From assembly GCF_021560035.1 (NCBI RefSeq), contig NZ_CP074373.1, positions 3,344,001 to 3,408,000 of the forward strand: 64,000 bases of DNA, read 5' to 3'. This DNA comes from Virgibacillus sp. NKC19-16 (lineage in GTDB: Bacteria; Bacillota; Bacilli; Bacillales; Amphibacillaceae). Positions within the stretch are counted from its first letter, which is position 1. Every line of letters begins with the position of its first letter. Position numbers and translations under genes: made by a program. The notes under the pieces are model-generated. The model worked only from the letters and a program-made list of their open reading frames with translations. It had not been told where the DNA came from and did no database searches. Shown piece after piece: positions 33,173 through 42,794 of the stretch.

Positions 33173-36100
33173 CTACATGTTTCTCCTATACTGTCCCCCT
33201 ACTTCATATAGTGCGTTGGTGATTTGACCGAGGCTGGCTGTTTTGACTGTTTCCATTAGCTCTTCGAAAATATTTCCGCCAGATGCTGCTACTTTCTTCA
33301 GACGGTGTAATGCTTCTTCCGTGTGCTCTTTGTGCACATCCTGGAACTTGTGCAGTTCCTTGATCTGATGTTCTTTTTCCTCTGTTGACGCTCTCGCCAG
33401 CTCCATGGTATCTGTTTGATCTTCAGATGGAGGTGTTGGATTTAAGTACGTATTCACACCGACAATTGGCAATTCTCCGGAATGTTTTTTCCCTTCATAG
33501 TAAAGGGATTCTTCCTGGATTTTCCCACGTTGGTATTGTCGTTCCATCGCCCCAAGCACACCGCCGCGATCATTCATTTTTTCAAATTCCTGAAGCACGG
33601 CCTCTTCCACTAAATCGGTTAATTCCTCTACAATGAAGGATCCTTGCAAGGCGTTTTCGTTCTTCATCAATCCAAATTCCTTGTTAATAATCATTTGAAT
33701 CGCCATCGCACGACGGACTGACTCCTCTGTCGGTGTTGTAATAGCTTCATCATAGGAGTTCGTATGCAGAGAATTTGTGTTGTCCTGAATGGCCAGGAGC
33801 GCCTGCAGTGTTGTACGAATATCATTAAACTGAATTTCCTGCGCATGCAGGGAACGTCCGGATGTTTGCACATGATATTTTAGCTTCTGGCTGCGTTCAT
33901 TTGCCCCGTATTTATCACGCATTGTCGTTGCCCATATACGGCGGGCTACGCGACCAATGACCGTATACTCCGGGTCCAGCCCATTGGAGAAGAAGAACGA
34001 CAAATTCTGTGCAAATTTATTCACATCCATTCCTCTGCTTAAATAATATTCCACATAGGTGAATCCATTTGCCAGCGTGAAGGCAAGCTGGGTAATCGGA
34101 TTCGCTCCCGCTTCCGCAATATGATAGCCGGAAATGGATACAGAGTAGTAATTGCGCACATTTTTATCGATGAAATACTGCTGAATATCGCCCATCATAC
34201 GCAGTGCAAATTCGGTTGAGAAGATGCATGTATTTTGCCCCTGATCTTCTTTTAAAATATCTGCCTGCACTGTTCCACGGACAACTGCTACCGTATTATC
34301 TCTAACCTTTTCGTATTCTTCCTGACTTGGTTCGCGGCCATTTTCCTCTTTGAATTTCACCAGTTCCTTATCGATTGCTGTATTGAAAAACATCGCTAAA
34401 ATAATTGGTGCCGGTCCATTAATCGTCATGGATACAGAAGTTTGTGGACTTGTTAAATCAAAGCCGTCATACAGCTTTTTCATATCATCCAGTGTGCATA
34501 TATTCACGCCACTCTCCCCGACTTTTCCGTAAATATCCGGGCGTGGGGCCGGGTCCTCCCCGTATAATGTCACAGAATCAAACGCAGTAGACAACCGCTT
34601 AGCATCGTCTTCCTTTGATAAATAATGGAAGCGGCGATTCGTTCTCTCCGGCGTCCCCTCCCCGGCAAACTGTCGTGTCGGGTCTTCTCCTTCCCGCTTA
34701 AATGGAAAAACGCCTGCCGTAAACGGAAAAGCTCCCGGAACATTTTCTTTCAGTAACCAGGTCAAGCGCTCGCCCCAGTCATGGAATTTTGGAAAAGCTA
34801 CTTTCGGTATTTTCGTTCCAGATATGGACTCTGTGACAGTATTCATCTCAATGTCCTTGCCTCGGATGGAGAAAGTCATTTTTTCCTGACCGTAACGTTC
34901 TTGTGTCTCATCCCATGAATCAAGCAGCTTTTTTGCCTTTGGATCAAGGTCTTCTTGATATTGATCAATCGTTTGATCAATTGCTGTTTTCGCATTTTCC
35001 ACGTCAACGATTTCCTTCGTACCTTCAAGCTGATAAAGTTTGCGTGCTATATTACTCTGTTTTTCCGTATAGTCATGATAATTTCGCACATGTGTTGCGA
35101 TCTCGCGCAGATAGTGACGCCGCTCATTCGTGATAATCATGTTTTGCTTTTGTGCAATCGTATGACGGTCGAAATCAATAGCGTCGCCCCAACTGAATTT
35201 TTCATTCAATGTATCTACCAGTGATGCAAACAACGCATTTGTCCCCGCGTCGTTAAATTGACTGGCAATCGTTCCAAACACCGGAAATTTTTCTTTATCC
35301 TGTTTGAACAGCATATGGCTGCGTTCATACTGTTTACGCACCTGTGTTAAGGAATCCTCGGAACCTTTTTGTTCAAATTTATTAATGACGATAAAATCGG
35401 CATAATCAATCATATCGATTTTCTCAAGCTGGGATGGGGCTCCGAATTCAGCTGTCATCACATACATGGAAAGATCGGTTATATCCGCAATTGCCGCATC
35501 ACCCTGGCCAATGCCGCTTGTTTCGATAATTATAAAGTCATAGCCTGAAGCACGAACAACATCAAGCACATCCTGAATGGCCTTTGAGAGCTCATCCCTC
35601 GAATCACGTGTTGCCAAGGAACGCATATACACACGATCTGTAAAAATCGCGTTCATGCGAATACGGTCACCAAGCAGCGCGCCACCTGTCTTCTTCTTCG
35701 TTGGGTCAATCGAAATGATCGCAACTTTTTTGTCCGGAATTTCATTCATAAACCGGCGAATCAACTCATCGGTTAGTGAGCTTTTTCCGGAGCCGCCCGT
35801 TCCCGTAATACCGAGTACCGGTGTGTGGTTATCCGTTTTTTCGCGTAGGGCTTCAAGGACCTCGTGCTTTTCATCCGGATCGATCTCATTGTTTTCCATA
35901 TAGGTGATAAATCTCGCCATCGCCTTCCGTTCGCCTTTTACAAGCTGCTCCTGATCTTTTTTTACATCAATCGGTGGGATGAAATCACATGCTTGCAGTA
36001 TCTTGTTAATCATGCCCTGCAATCCGTATTTCCTTCCATCTTCTGGGGAAAATATCCATGTCACCCCGTAGTCATGAAGCTCCTTAATCTCGCGGGTAAT

Positions 36101-36418
36101 AATCGTACCACCACCGCCACCTACAACCTTAATATGATCTGCACCCAATTCGTTGAGTAAATCGACCATGTATTTGAAATATTCAACATGACCTCCTTGA
36201 TAGGAAGAGATCGCAATGCCTTGCGCATCTTCCTGGATTGCCGCATGAACCACTTCTTCCACGGAGCGATTATGCCCCAAATGAATGACTTCTGCCCCAC
36301 TTGCCTGCATGATTCTGCGCATAATATTAATTGATGCATCATGCCCGTCAAATAAACTGGAAGCGGTTATAAAACGAACAGGATTTTTCGGTTTATAAAT
36401 CTCTACTTGTTCCATCAT
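33173..36418 (-). CDS. icmF: Fused isobutyryl-CoA mutase IcmF
   Basis: Coenzyme B12 enzyme that interconverts isobutyryl-CoA and n-butyryl-CoA (and some related acyl-CoAs). About 1081 residues in three parts: B12-binding domain (about 10-150; [12 protein letters not shown] with the cobalt ligand His26), a MeaB-like GTPase chaperone domain (P-loop GTGGSGKS at 206-213), and the C-terminal TIM-barrel mutase ([20 protein letters not shown] and [11 protein letters not shown], typical of IcmF rather than methylmalonyl-CoA mutase). The ATG at 36418, six bases after GGGGAGGAG, is preferred over 36433. Last gene of the acyl-CoA operon. The presence of a separate meaB in the same operon, although IcmF has its own G domain, is notable. 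Confidence 0.93.
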   Translation of the reverse strand: MMEQVEIYKPKNPVRFITASSLFDGHDASINIMRRIMQASGAEVIHLGHNRSVEEVVHAAIQEDAQGIAISSYQGGHVEYFKYMVDLLNELGADHIKVVGGGGGTIITREIKELHDYGVTWIFSPEDGRKYGLQGMINKILQACDFIPPIDVKKDQEQLVKGERKAMARFITYMENNEIDPDEKHEVLEALREKTDNHTPVLGITGTGGSGKSSLTDELIRRFMNEIPDKKVAIISIDPTKKKTGGALLGDRIRMNAIFTDRVYMRSLATRDSRDELSKAIQDVLDVVRASGYDFIIIETSGIGQGDAAIADITDLSMYVMTAEFGAPSQLEKIDMIDYADFIVINKFEQKGSEDSLTQVRKQYERSHMLFKQDKEKFPVFGTIASQFNDAGTNALFASLVDTLNEKFSWGDAIDFDRHTIAQKQNMIITNERRHYLREIATHVRNYHDYTEKQSNIARKLYQLEGTKEIVDVENAKTAIDQTIDQYQEDLDPKAKKLLDSWDETQERYGQEKMTFSIRGKDIEMNTVTESISGTKIPKVAFPKFHDWGERLTWLLKENVPGAFPFTAGVFPFKREGEDPTRQFAGEGTPERTNRRFHYLSKEDDAKRLSTAFDSVTLYGEDPAPRPDIYGKVGESGVNICTLDDMKKLYDGFDLTSPQTSVSMTINGPAPIILAMFFNTAIDKELVKFKEENGREPSQEEYEKVRDNTVAVVRGTVQADILKEDQGQNTCIFSTEFALRMMGDIQQYFIDKNVRNYYSVSISGYHIAEAGANPITQLAFTLANGFTYVEYYLSRGMDVNKFAQNLSFFFSNGLDPEYTVIGRVARRIWATTMRDKYGANERSQKLKYHVQTSGRSLHAQEIQFNDIRTTLQALLAIQDNTNSLHTNSYDEAITTPTEESVRRAMAIQMIINKEFGLMKNENALQGSFIVEELTDLVEEAVLQEFEKMNDRGGVLGAMERQYQRGKIQEESLYYEGKKHSGELPIVGVNTYLNPTPPSEDQTDTMELARASTEEKEHQIKELHKFQDVHKEHTEEALHRLKKVAASGGNIFEELMETVKTASLGQITNALYEVGGQYRRNM

Positions 36419-36436
36419 CAAACTCCTCCCCATTTT

Positions 36437-37054
36437 TTAAGTCGTCATAGCCAATCCACTAAAAATATAATGTATTTGTCTATCAATATATTCATCAAGA
36501 GTGAATTGCTTTTGCAGTATCCACCGTCTGAATCCCCACATCTGCCCATGTACAAAAATATTATTGGCCAGGAGTTCTGCGTCCTGCTTGGAAATTTCAT
36601 TCGGCAAGCAAGTTACAATGGCGTGTTCCAGCATACCGACCATGTCACGTTCTTTTCGGAGCACATATGCTCTGGCTTCTTTTTTCAGTGACTTCACTTC
36701 CTGATAGAGAATAAGCACTTCCTCCTGCATGTCGTCCATTAGCCGAAAGTAGGATTCAAGTAAAGCAACCAAATTTTCTGTAGACGGATGTTTTAAATCT
36801 ATTTTTGCCTCTAGACTGTCACGAACCCGACGATGAATGGAATCAACAACAAGAAATAAAATATCTTCTTTCGTACGAATGTATTCATATAATGTTCCGA
36901 TGCTAAATCCCGACTCTTTAGCGATTTCCCTTGTTGTTGTGCGGTGAAAGCCTTTTTCCTTAAAAAGGGTAACCGCTCCTTGAATCATTTGATTTCGCCG
37001 CTTTTCAACTAATTCCTGATCTTTTACAGAGGAGAGGATTTTGTCCTGGTTCAT
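36437..37054 (-). CDS. TetR family regulator of the acyl-CoA operon
   Basis: 205 residues with a TetR helix-turn-helix (about 40-60, TREIAKESGFSIGTLYEYI) preceded by a charged N-terminus. It begins right after the meaB stop codon (TAA then ATG), so it is translationally coupled and lies inside the operon. TetR regulators in fatty-acid loci, such as B. subtilis FadR, bind acyl-CoA. A 14-bp palindrome inside the likely operon promoter at about 45.5 kb is a candidate operator. The effector is not known. Confidence 0.88.
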   Translation of the reverse strand: MNQDKILSSVKDQELVEKRRNQMIQGAVTLFKEKGFHRTTTREIAKESGFSIGTLYEYIRTKEDILFLVVDSIHRRVRDSLEAKIDLKHPSTENLVALLESYFRLMDDMQEEVLILYQEVKSLKKEARAYVLRKERDMVGMLEHAIVTCLPNEISKQDAELLANNIFVHGQMWGFRRWILQKQFTLDEYIDRQIHYIFSGLAMTT

Positions 37055-37990
37055 TTAACGCACCCCTTCCCTTTTCCATTTTTCAAACCATTTAATCGCT
37101 AACTGATATGGATCGCTATTTGCTTCAATGGCTGGTAACGCTTCATTCTTTTCAATAAAATCTTTCACATCACGCCAGATTTCTTCCCGAATCAGCTCAT
37201 ATACTTCGAGCTCCTGCTGCTTGATACGGCGGTTTTCGCCTTCAGTAGTGCTGTATAAAAAGGCGTGATGTTCGTTGATTTTTTCCCATAACTTATCAAT
37301 TCCCTTATTCTCTGTTGTGATCGTTTTGACGATGGCTGTTTCATGAGCATCTGTTGATGTCATCATAACCAGCTCTTTTAAAAGTGATTTTAATTTACCG
37401 AAGCCTGGAAGATCTGCTTTATTAATAATAAATAAATCAGCAATTTCCATAATGCCAGCTTTGAATATCTGCAAAACATCTCCACTATTCGGTGTCATCA
37501 TAACGGCTGTCGTATCAACGATTTTCATAATATCAAGCTCTGACTGTCCGACACCAACCGTCTCCACAATCACAACATCAAAACCATAGGCATCACATAT
37601 CCGAATCGCATCCTTTGTGGCCCTTGCAAGACCACCCAAACTTCCCCGTGTCGCCATACTGCGAATGTATACACCATCATCGGTAAAATGCTGATTCATA
37701 CGGACCCGGTCACCGAGCAGCGCCCCACCACTGAACGGACTCGTCGGATCCACCGCAATGATCGCAACTGTTTTTCCTTCTTCGCGAATATGGCTGACCA
37801 AGCGATTTACCAGTGAGCTTTTCCCAGCTCCCGGAGATCCCGTAATTCCGACATAGTGAGCAGTTTTTTTCAGGGAAAAAACATCACTGAGTAATGTGAG
37901 CTTCTCCGGATGGTCATTTTCAACCATCGTAATGGCTCTGGCTAACGCGCGTATCTCTTTGTTCTGCATCCGTTCAACGATTTCGTGCAT
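37055..37990 (-). CDS. meaB: MeaB/ArgK family G-protein chaperone
   Basis: GTPase that protects and repairs B12-dependent acyl-CoA mutases. About 311 residues with P-loop GSPGAGKS at 51-58, the base-recognition NKAD region (LFIINKADLPG) and a C-terminal dimerisation helix. The frame is open 69 codons further upstream to 38197, but that extension is made of the 21-nt tandem repeat (period of seven residues, TGE/PGD type) and has no match to MeaB. AAAGGA stands eight bases before the ATG at 37990, so this start is chosen. Between the acyl-CoA dehydrogenase gene and the TetR gene. Confidence 0.9.
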   Translation of the reverse strand: MHEIVERMQNKEIRALARAITMVENDHPEKLTLLSDVFSLKKTAHYVGITGSPGAGKSSLVNRLVSHIREEGKTVAIIAVDPTSPFSGGALLGDRVRMNQHFTDDGVYIRSMATRGSLGGLARATKDAIRICDAYGFDVVIVETVGVGQSELDIMKIVDTTAVMMTPNSGDVLQIFKAGIMEIADLFIINKADLPGFGKLKSLLKELVMMTSTDAHETAIVKTITTENKGIDKLWEKINEHHAFLYSTTEGENRRIKQQELEVYELIREEIWRDVKDFIEKNEALPAIEANSDPYQLAIKWFEKWKREGVR

Positions 37991-38034
37991 GACGTACATC
38001 CTTTCTGGCGCTGTGCGTTGAGGTGGGGTGATGC

Positions 38035-38226
38035 TCTCCTGGATTTGTGTGGCGCTCTCCCGTTTCGGCGCGTTGTCTCCCGGTTTGGACGCGTTCTCTC
38101 CCATTTCGGAGAGACTCTCTCCCGTTTCAGGGACGCCGTCTCCCGGTTTGTGCGTGCTGTCTCCCGTTTCAGGTGTACGCTCTCCCGTTTTAGTCATTTT
38201 CTCTCCCGATTTCGCAGCGCTCTACC
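38035..38226. repeat. 21-nt period degenerate tandem repeat, tract 5
   Basis: TCTCC(C) starts units at 38035, 38056, 38076, 38097, 38118, 38139, 38160, 38181, 38202 and 38221; steps are 21 except 20 and 19 once each. On the minus strand the unit core is ACGGGAGA. It fills the gap between the acyl-CoA dehydrogenase stop and meaB inside the operon and keeps an open frame joined to meaB. Confidence 0.88.
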
Positions 38227-38272
38227 GTTTTTTGACAACACGCTATCTGATTCAGACGCACACTCCCCAACC

Positions 38273-39412
38273 TTACTTCGTCAACATCTTCCCAATAACA
38301 ACACGCTGTATCTCATTCGTTCCCTCATAAATTTGTGTAATTTTTGCATCACGCATGTAGCGCTCCACCGGGTAGTCCTTCGTGTAGCCGTAGCCGCCGA
38401 ATACTTGAACGGCTTCCACTGTTGCCCTCATAGCTGCGTCACCGGCATATAGTTTCGACATGGCGGATGCTTTTCCATATGGCTTTCCTTCTGATTCCAG
38501 CCATGCCGCTTGATATGTTAATAGGCGTGCAGCCTCGACTTCTGTTGCCATGTCTGCGAGTTTGAATGAAATTCCCTGATTAACAGCAATCGGCTTCCCG
38601 AATTGTTCCCTTTCCTTTGCATAATCAACGGATGCATCAAGTGCACCTTGAGCAATTCCTAACGCCTGTGCAGCGATACCATTACGGCCGCCATCAAGTG
38701 TAGTCATTGCTATTTTAAAGCCATCACCTTCTGCTCCCAGCATATTTTCCTTAGGTATGCGGCAATTTTCAAAGATCAGCTCTGTCGTAGGAGATGAGCG
38801 AATTCCGAGTTTCCTTTCTTTTTTTCCAAATGTGAATCCTTCTGTACCTTTTTCCACGATGAATGCTGATATTCCTTTATGTTTCGCATCTGCATCCGTT
38901 TTTGCGAATACGATATAAATATCGGCAACGCCGCCATTGGTAATCCAAACTTTGCTGCCATTTAATACATAGTGATTCCCGTCTTCTTTTGCGGCTGTTT
39001 TCATCGAAACAACATCACTGCCTGCACCTGGCTCCGACAACGCATACGCTCCCAGCGCCTCACCTATTGCTAAGCGATTTAGGAAGGTTTTCTTTTGTTC
39101 CTCATTTCCATATGTGTAGATAGGCCAGCTTGCTAAGGAAATATGGGCGGAAAGCGTTACACCAGTCGATGCGCACACCCTTGATAATTCTTCCACCGCA
39201 ATACAATAGCTGACAAAATCGGATCCTATACCGCCATATTCCTCCGGCCACGGGATTCCAGTCAAACCGAGTTCGGCCATTTTATCAAAAATTCCGCGGT
39301 CAAAGCGCTCCTCTTCATCACGTTCTGCCGCCGTTGGTTCAACATCTTTTTTGGCAAAATCACGAACCATTTTACGCAACATTTCCTGTTCTTCTGATGC
39401 TTGAAAATTCAT
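38273..39412 (-). CDS. Acyl-CoA dehydrogenase (short/branched chain type), copy 1
   Basis: FAD enzyme of beta-oxidation that puts a trans-2 double bond into acyl-CoA. 379 residues with FAD-binding [36 protein letters not shown] and the C-terminal catalytic-base region [16 protein letters not shown]. Fourteen bases separate it from the next copy, with which it shares most of its length, so the pair arose by duplication. In B. subtilis the single gene at this locus is acdA. Confidence 0.93.
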   Translation of the reverse strand: MNFQASEEQEMLRKMVRDFAKKDVEPTAAERDEEERFDRGIFDKMAELGLTGIPWPEEYGGIGSDFVSYCIAVEELSRVCASTGVTLSAHISLASWPIYTYGNEEQKKTFLNRLAIGEALGAYALSEPGAGSDVVSMKTAAKEDGNHYVLNGSKVWITNGGVADIYIVFAKTDADAKHKGISAFIVEKGTEGFTFGKKERKLGIRSSPTTELIFENCRIPKENMLGAEGDGFKIAMTTLDGGRNGIAAQALGIAQGALDASVDYAKEREQFGKPIAVNQGISFKLADMATEVEAARLLTYQAAWLESEGKPYGKASAMSKLYAGDAAMRATVEAVQVFGGYGYTKDYPVERYMRDAKITQIYEGTNEIQRVVIGKMLTK

Positions 39413-39426
39413 TTGTATTTTCCTCC

Positions 39427-40563
39427 TTAATCCTTTAGTAGATTTTTTGCGATTACCATATGTTGAATTTCATTTGTACCTTCATAAATCTCGGTAACTT
39501 TTGCGTCACGAAATAATCGCTCTACCGCGTAATCTTCTGTGTACCCATAGCCACCATGAACCTGCACGGCTTCAATGGCTGCATTCATCGCTGTTTTTGA
39601 TGCATACATTTTAGCCATCGACGCCTCTTTGCTACACGGGAGATTACGCTCGACCATAGACGCCACGTTATAGACTAATAGTTTAGCTGCTTCCACTTCT
39701 GTCGCCATATCGGCCAGTTTAAAAGAAATCCCTTGATTGGCAGCAATTGATTTTCCAAATTGTTCCCTTTCTTTTGCATAGCTTACTGCATGGTCCAATG
39801 CTGCTTCTCCTATTCCGAGTGCTTGTGCCGCAATACCAATCCGCCCAACATTCAAATTTGCCATCGCAATCTGGAATCCATCTCCCTCCCTGCCGAGAAG
39901 CTGTTCCTCATGAAGAGCACATTGGTCAAAATTTAATTGAACAGTGCTTGAGCCATGCAAGCCCATCTTCTTTTCTTTTTTCCCGATATGTAGTCCAGGC
40001 GTATCTTTTTCCACAATAAACCCGCTAATACCATTGGGTCCTTCACCAGTCCGGGCAAATGTAATGTATGTATCCGCCGCTCCACCATTGGTGATAAAGA
40101 CTTTGGAGCCATTTAAAATATAATGATCGCCTTGCTTTTTAGCGGTTGTCTTCATGCTGGAAACGTCAGATCCGGCACCAGGCTCGGTCACTGCAAAAGC
40201 ACCTAAATATACGCCTGAAGCAAGTTTTGGTAAGTAATGTTTCTTTTGATCCTCGTTTCCAAATTTAAGGATTGGATTGGTACCAACAGATGTGTGTACA
40301 GATAAAATCACACCTAGTGTAGCGCTCACCTTGGATAGCTCATTGATCCCGATAATATACGAACTGTAATCCATCCCGCTTCCACCATATTTTTGCGGAA
40401 TCGGGATCCCCATTAATCCAAGTTCGCCCATCTTTTGAATGATTTCTTGTGGAAAGCGATCCTCCTGCTCCATTCGCTCGATTTCCTTTGTAACTTCATT
40501 TTGAGCAAAATCGCGAACCATTTTGCGCATCATTTCCTGTTCCTCTGAAAATTGCATGTTCAT
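39427..40563 (-). CDS. Acyl-CoA dehydrogenase (short/branched chain type), copy 2
   Basis: 378 residues, same fold and motifs as the neighbour ([38 protein letters not shown] and [17 protein letters not shown]). Sequence divergence from copy 1 suggests a different chain-length preference, for example butyryl-CoA versus isobutyryl- or 2-methylbutyryl-CoA, but the substrate cannot be read from the sequence. GGGGGCAGCCCAG precedes the ATG. Confidence 0.93.
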   Translation of the reverse strand: MNMQFSEEQEMMRKMVRDFAQNEVTKEIERMEQEDRFPQEIIQKMGELGLMGIPIPQKYGGSGMDYSSYIIGINELSKVSATLGVILSVHTSVGTNPILKFGNEDQKKHYLPKLASGVYLGAFAVTEPGAGSDVSSMKTTAKKQGDHYILNGSKVFITNGGAADTYITFARTGEGPNGISGFIVEKDTPGLHIGKKEKKMGLHGSSTVQLNFDQCALHEEQLLGREGDGFQIAMANLNVGRIGIAAQALGIGEAALDHAVSYAKEREQFGKSIAANQGISFKLADMATEVEAAKLLVYNVASMVERNLPCSKEASMAKMYASKTAMNAAIEAVQVHGGYGYTEDYAVERLFRDAKVTEIYEGTNEIQHMVIAKNLLKD

Positions 40564-40596
40564 CTGGGCTGCCCCCTTCTTTGTATGTCGTGCTTG

Positions 40597-41448
40597 TTAG
40601 TCGTACTGATAAAAGCCACGCCCGGATTTTTTCCCTAGCCACCCTGCTTTCACATATTTTCTGAGTAATGGACAAGGACGATATTTGCTGTCCCCGAACC
40701 CGTCATGCAGTACTTCCATAATATAGAGGCATGTATCCAGACCAATAAAGTCAGCCAATGTTAGTGGACCCATCGGATGATTTGTACCCATTTTCATGAC
40801 AGTATCGATATCTTCCGGGGAGGCGACTCCTTCATAGACTGTGAAAATGGCCTCATTGATCATCGGCATAAGCACACGATTAGAAACAAATCCCGGGAAA
40901 TCTTTTACCTCTACAGGTGTTTTGCTTAATTGTTTTGCCATTGTTTCGATAGCTTGATAGGTTTCATCACTTGTTTGCAATCCGCGGATGATTTCTACAA
41001 GTTTCATGACTGGAACCGGATTCATAAAATGCATGCCAATAACCTGGTCAGGGCGATTCGTTGCAGCAGCGATTTCCGTAATTGGAAGTGAAGATGTATT
41101 CGATGCCAAAATAGTATGTTTTGGCGCAACAACGTCAAGCTCACCAAATACCTGCTTTTTCACATCCATATTTTCCACAACTGCTTCAATCACGAAATCT
41201 CGTGAAACTGCATCCTTTAATGTTGAAGAGGGCTGTAGGCGGTTTAATGCTGCTGATTTATCTTCTTCTGTTATTCTCTCTTTGTCAACGGAACGGGAGA
41301 GCAGTTTTTCAATATTTTTCAGTCCTTTATCGAGGGCTTCTTCATTCATGTCATTTAATAGCACATCAAATCCTGCTTGGGCACAAACTTGAGCAATCCC
41401 TGCTCCCATTTGTCCTGCACCAATTACCATAACGTTTTGAATTGTCAT
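40597..41448 (-). CDS. 3-hydroxybutyryl-CoA dehydrogenase
   Basis: NAD(P)-dependent oxidation of 3-hydroxyacyl-CoA to 3-ketoacyl-CoA. 283 residues: Rossmann motif VIGAGQMGAGIAQVCAQAG near the N-terminus, the catalytic His in IGMHFMNPVPVMKLVE, and the C-terminal helical dimer domain ending GRGFYQYD. The ATG at 41448 is ten bases after AAGGAGG; an upstream-open extension to 41508 has no family match. Equivalent to mmgB or hbd of other bacilli. Confidence 0.93.
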   Translation of the reverse strand: MTIQNVMVIGAGQMGAGIAQVCAQAGFDVLLNDMNEEALDKGLKNIEKLLSRSVDKERITEEDKSAALNRLQPSSTLKDAVSRDFVIEAVVENMDVKKQVFGELDVVAPKHTILASNTSSLPITEIAAATNRPDQVIGMHFMNPVPVMKLVEIIRGLQTSDETYQAIETMAKQLSKTPVEVKDFPGFVSNRVLMPMINEAIFTVYEGVASPEDIDTVMKMGTNHPMGPLTLADFIGLDTCLYIMEVLHDGFGDSKYRPCPLLRKYVKAGWLGKKSGRGFYQYD

Positions 41449-41517
41449 TGCTAAAGTTCCTCCTTTTTTAAATGTGGGGCGATAAGGTACTCGAAATAAT
41501 CGCCCCACAATCGATCC

Positions 41518-42708
41518 TTACCCCTTTGGCACTTCAATCAACATCGCATCTCCCTGGCCGCCGCCACTGCAGATTGCTGCGATTCCAAGTCCTCCGCCTC
41601 GGCGTTTTAGTTCATGGATCAATGTTAAAATAATGCGGGCACCACTTGCGCCGATAGGATGTCCTAATGCGACTGCTCCTCCGTTGACATTTATTTTTTC
41701 TTGATCGATGTCGGCAATTTTGCCACTGGCCAGTGAAACGGCAGCAAATGCTTCGTTAATTTCATATAAGTCAATTTCTTCTTTAGAGTGCCCTGTTTTA
41801 TCCAATAATTTATTGATGACAAGTCCCGGTGTTTGCGGGAAATCTTTGGCTTCTACTGCTACTTCCGCATCGCCCAGTACAGTAGCCATTGGTGTTTTGC
41901 CTAAGCCCCGAGCTTTTTCATCAGCCATAACCACAAATGCAGCTGCACCGTCGTTCACACCAGGTGCATTACCCGCAGTGATTGTTCCATCCTTATCAAA
42001 GGCAGGACGTAATTTCGCAAGTTTTTCCGCCGTCGTGTCTTTTCGTGGTGCTTCATCTGTATCAACGACAATCGGATCGCCTTTACGCTGGGGAACTTCC
42101 AGGGATACGATCTCTTCTGCAAATTTGCCGTCTTCGATTGCTTTCACTGCACGTTGATGACTACGGTATGACCATTCATCCTGTGCTTCTCTCGTTAACC
42201 CGTATTCTTCTGCTGTGGAGTTTCCGTAGTTGCCCATATGGACACCATGGAACGAACAGGTTAGGCCGTCATGTACCATCATATCTTTCACCGTTTTATC
42301 ACCCATGCGATTCCCCCACCTTGCATCAGGCAAGAAATAAGGTGCGTTGCTCATGCTTTCCATTCCACCGGCAACGATGACGTCTTCATCACCAAGGCGA
42401 ATCAACTGATCAGCAAGGGTCACACTGCGCAGGCCGGATGCGCAAACTTTATTAATAGTTTCTGTCTTAACATCCCAAGGTATACCGGCTTCTCGAGCTG
42501 CTTGGCGTGAAGGTATTTGCCCCTGTCCGCCTTGTAAGACAGTACCCATAATCACTTCATCAACGTTTTCTCCACCTTCCATTCCGGCACGACGTAAGGC
42601 CTCTTCCATTGCTTTACCGCCAAGTTGTGAGGCAGTAAATGGCTTTAGACCTCCCCCAAATTTTCCGAATGGCGTTCTTGCTCCGGAAACAATCACTGTT
42701 TTTCTCAT
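41518..42708 (-). CDS. Acetyl-CoA C-acetyltransferase (thiolase)
   Basis: Cleaves acetoacetyl-CoA or 3-ketoacyl-CoA with CoA. 396 residues with nucleophile Cys89 ([10 protein letters not shown]), His in [19 protein letters not shown] and the second Cys in [16 protein letters not shown]. Similar to AtoB/MmgA. Second gene of the operon. Confidence 0.95.
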   Translation of the reverse strand: MRKTVIVSGARTPFGKFGGGLKPFTASQLGGKAMEEALRRAGMEGGENVDEVIMGTVLQGGQGQIPSRQAAREAGIPWDVKTETINKVCASGLRSVTLADQLIRLGDEDVIVAGGMESMSNAPYFLPDARWGNRMGDKTVKDMMVHDGLTCSFHGVHMGNYGNSTAEEYGLTREAQDEWSYRSHQRAVKAIEDGKFAEEIVSLEVPQRKGDPIVVDTDEAPRKDTTAEKLAKLRPAFDKDGTITAGNAPGVNDGAAAFVVMADEKARGLGKTPMATVLGDAEVAVEAKDFPQTPGLVINKLLDKTGHSKEEIDLYEINEAFAAVSLASGKIADIDQEKINVNGGAVALGHPIGASGARIILTLIHELKRRGGGLGIAAICSGGGQGDAMLIEVPKG

Positions 42709-42794
42709 TAAAAATCATCCTCTCTTTGTAATATGATGGCGATTGAACGCTCGCTCAGATTAACCTTTGAAAATAAGAGGGGACTTCCCCCCTC

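Noticed and set aside
32907-33222. Open frames on both strands through tract 4
   Set aside because: Repeat-derived, no supporting start signals; Cys/Arg-rich product on plus strand is an artefact of GCCGAA units.
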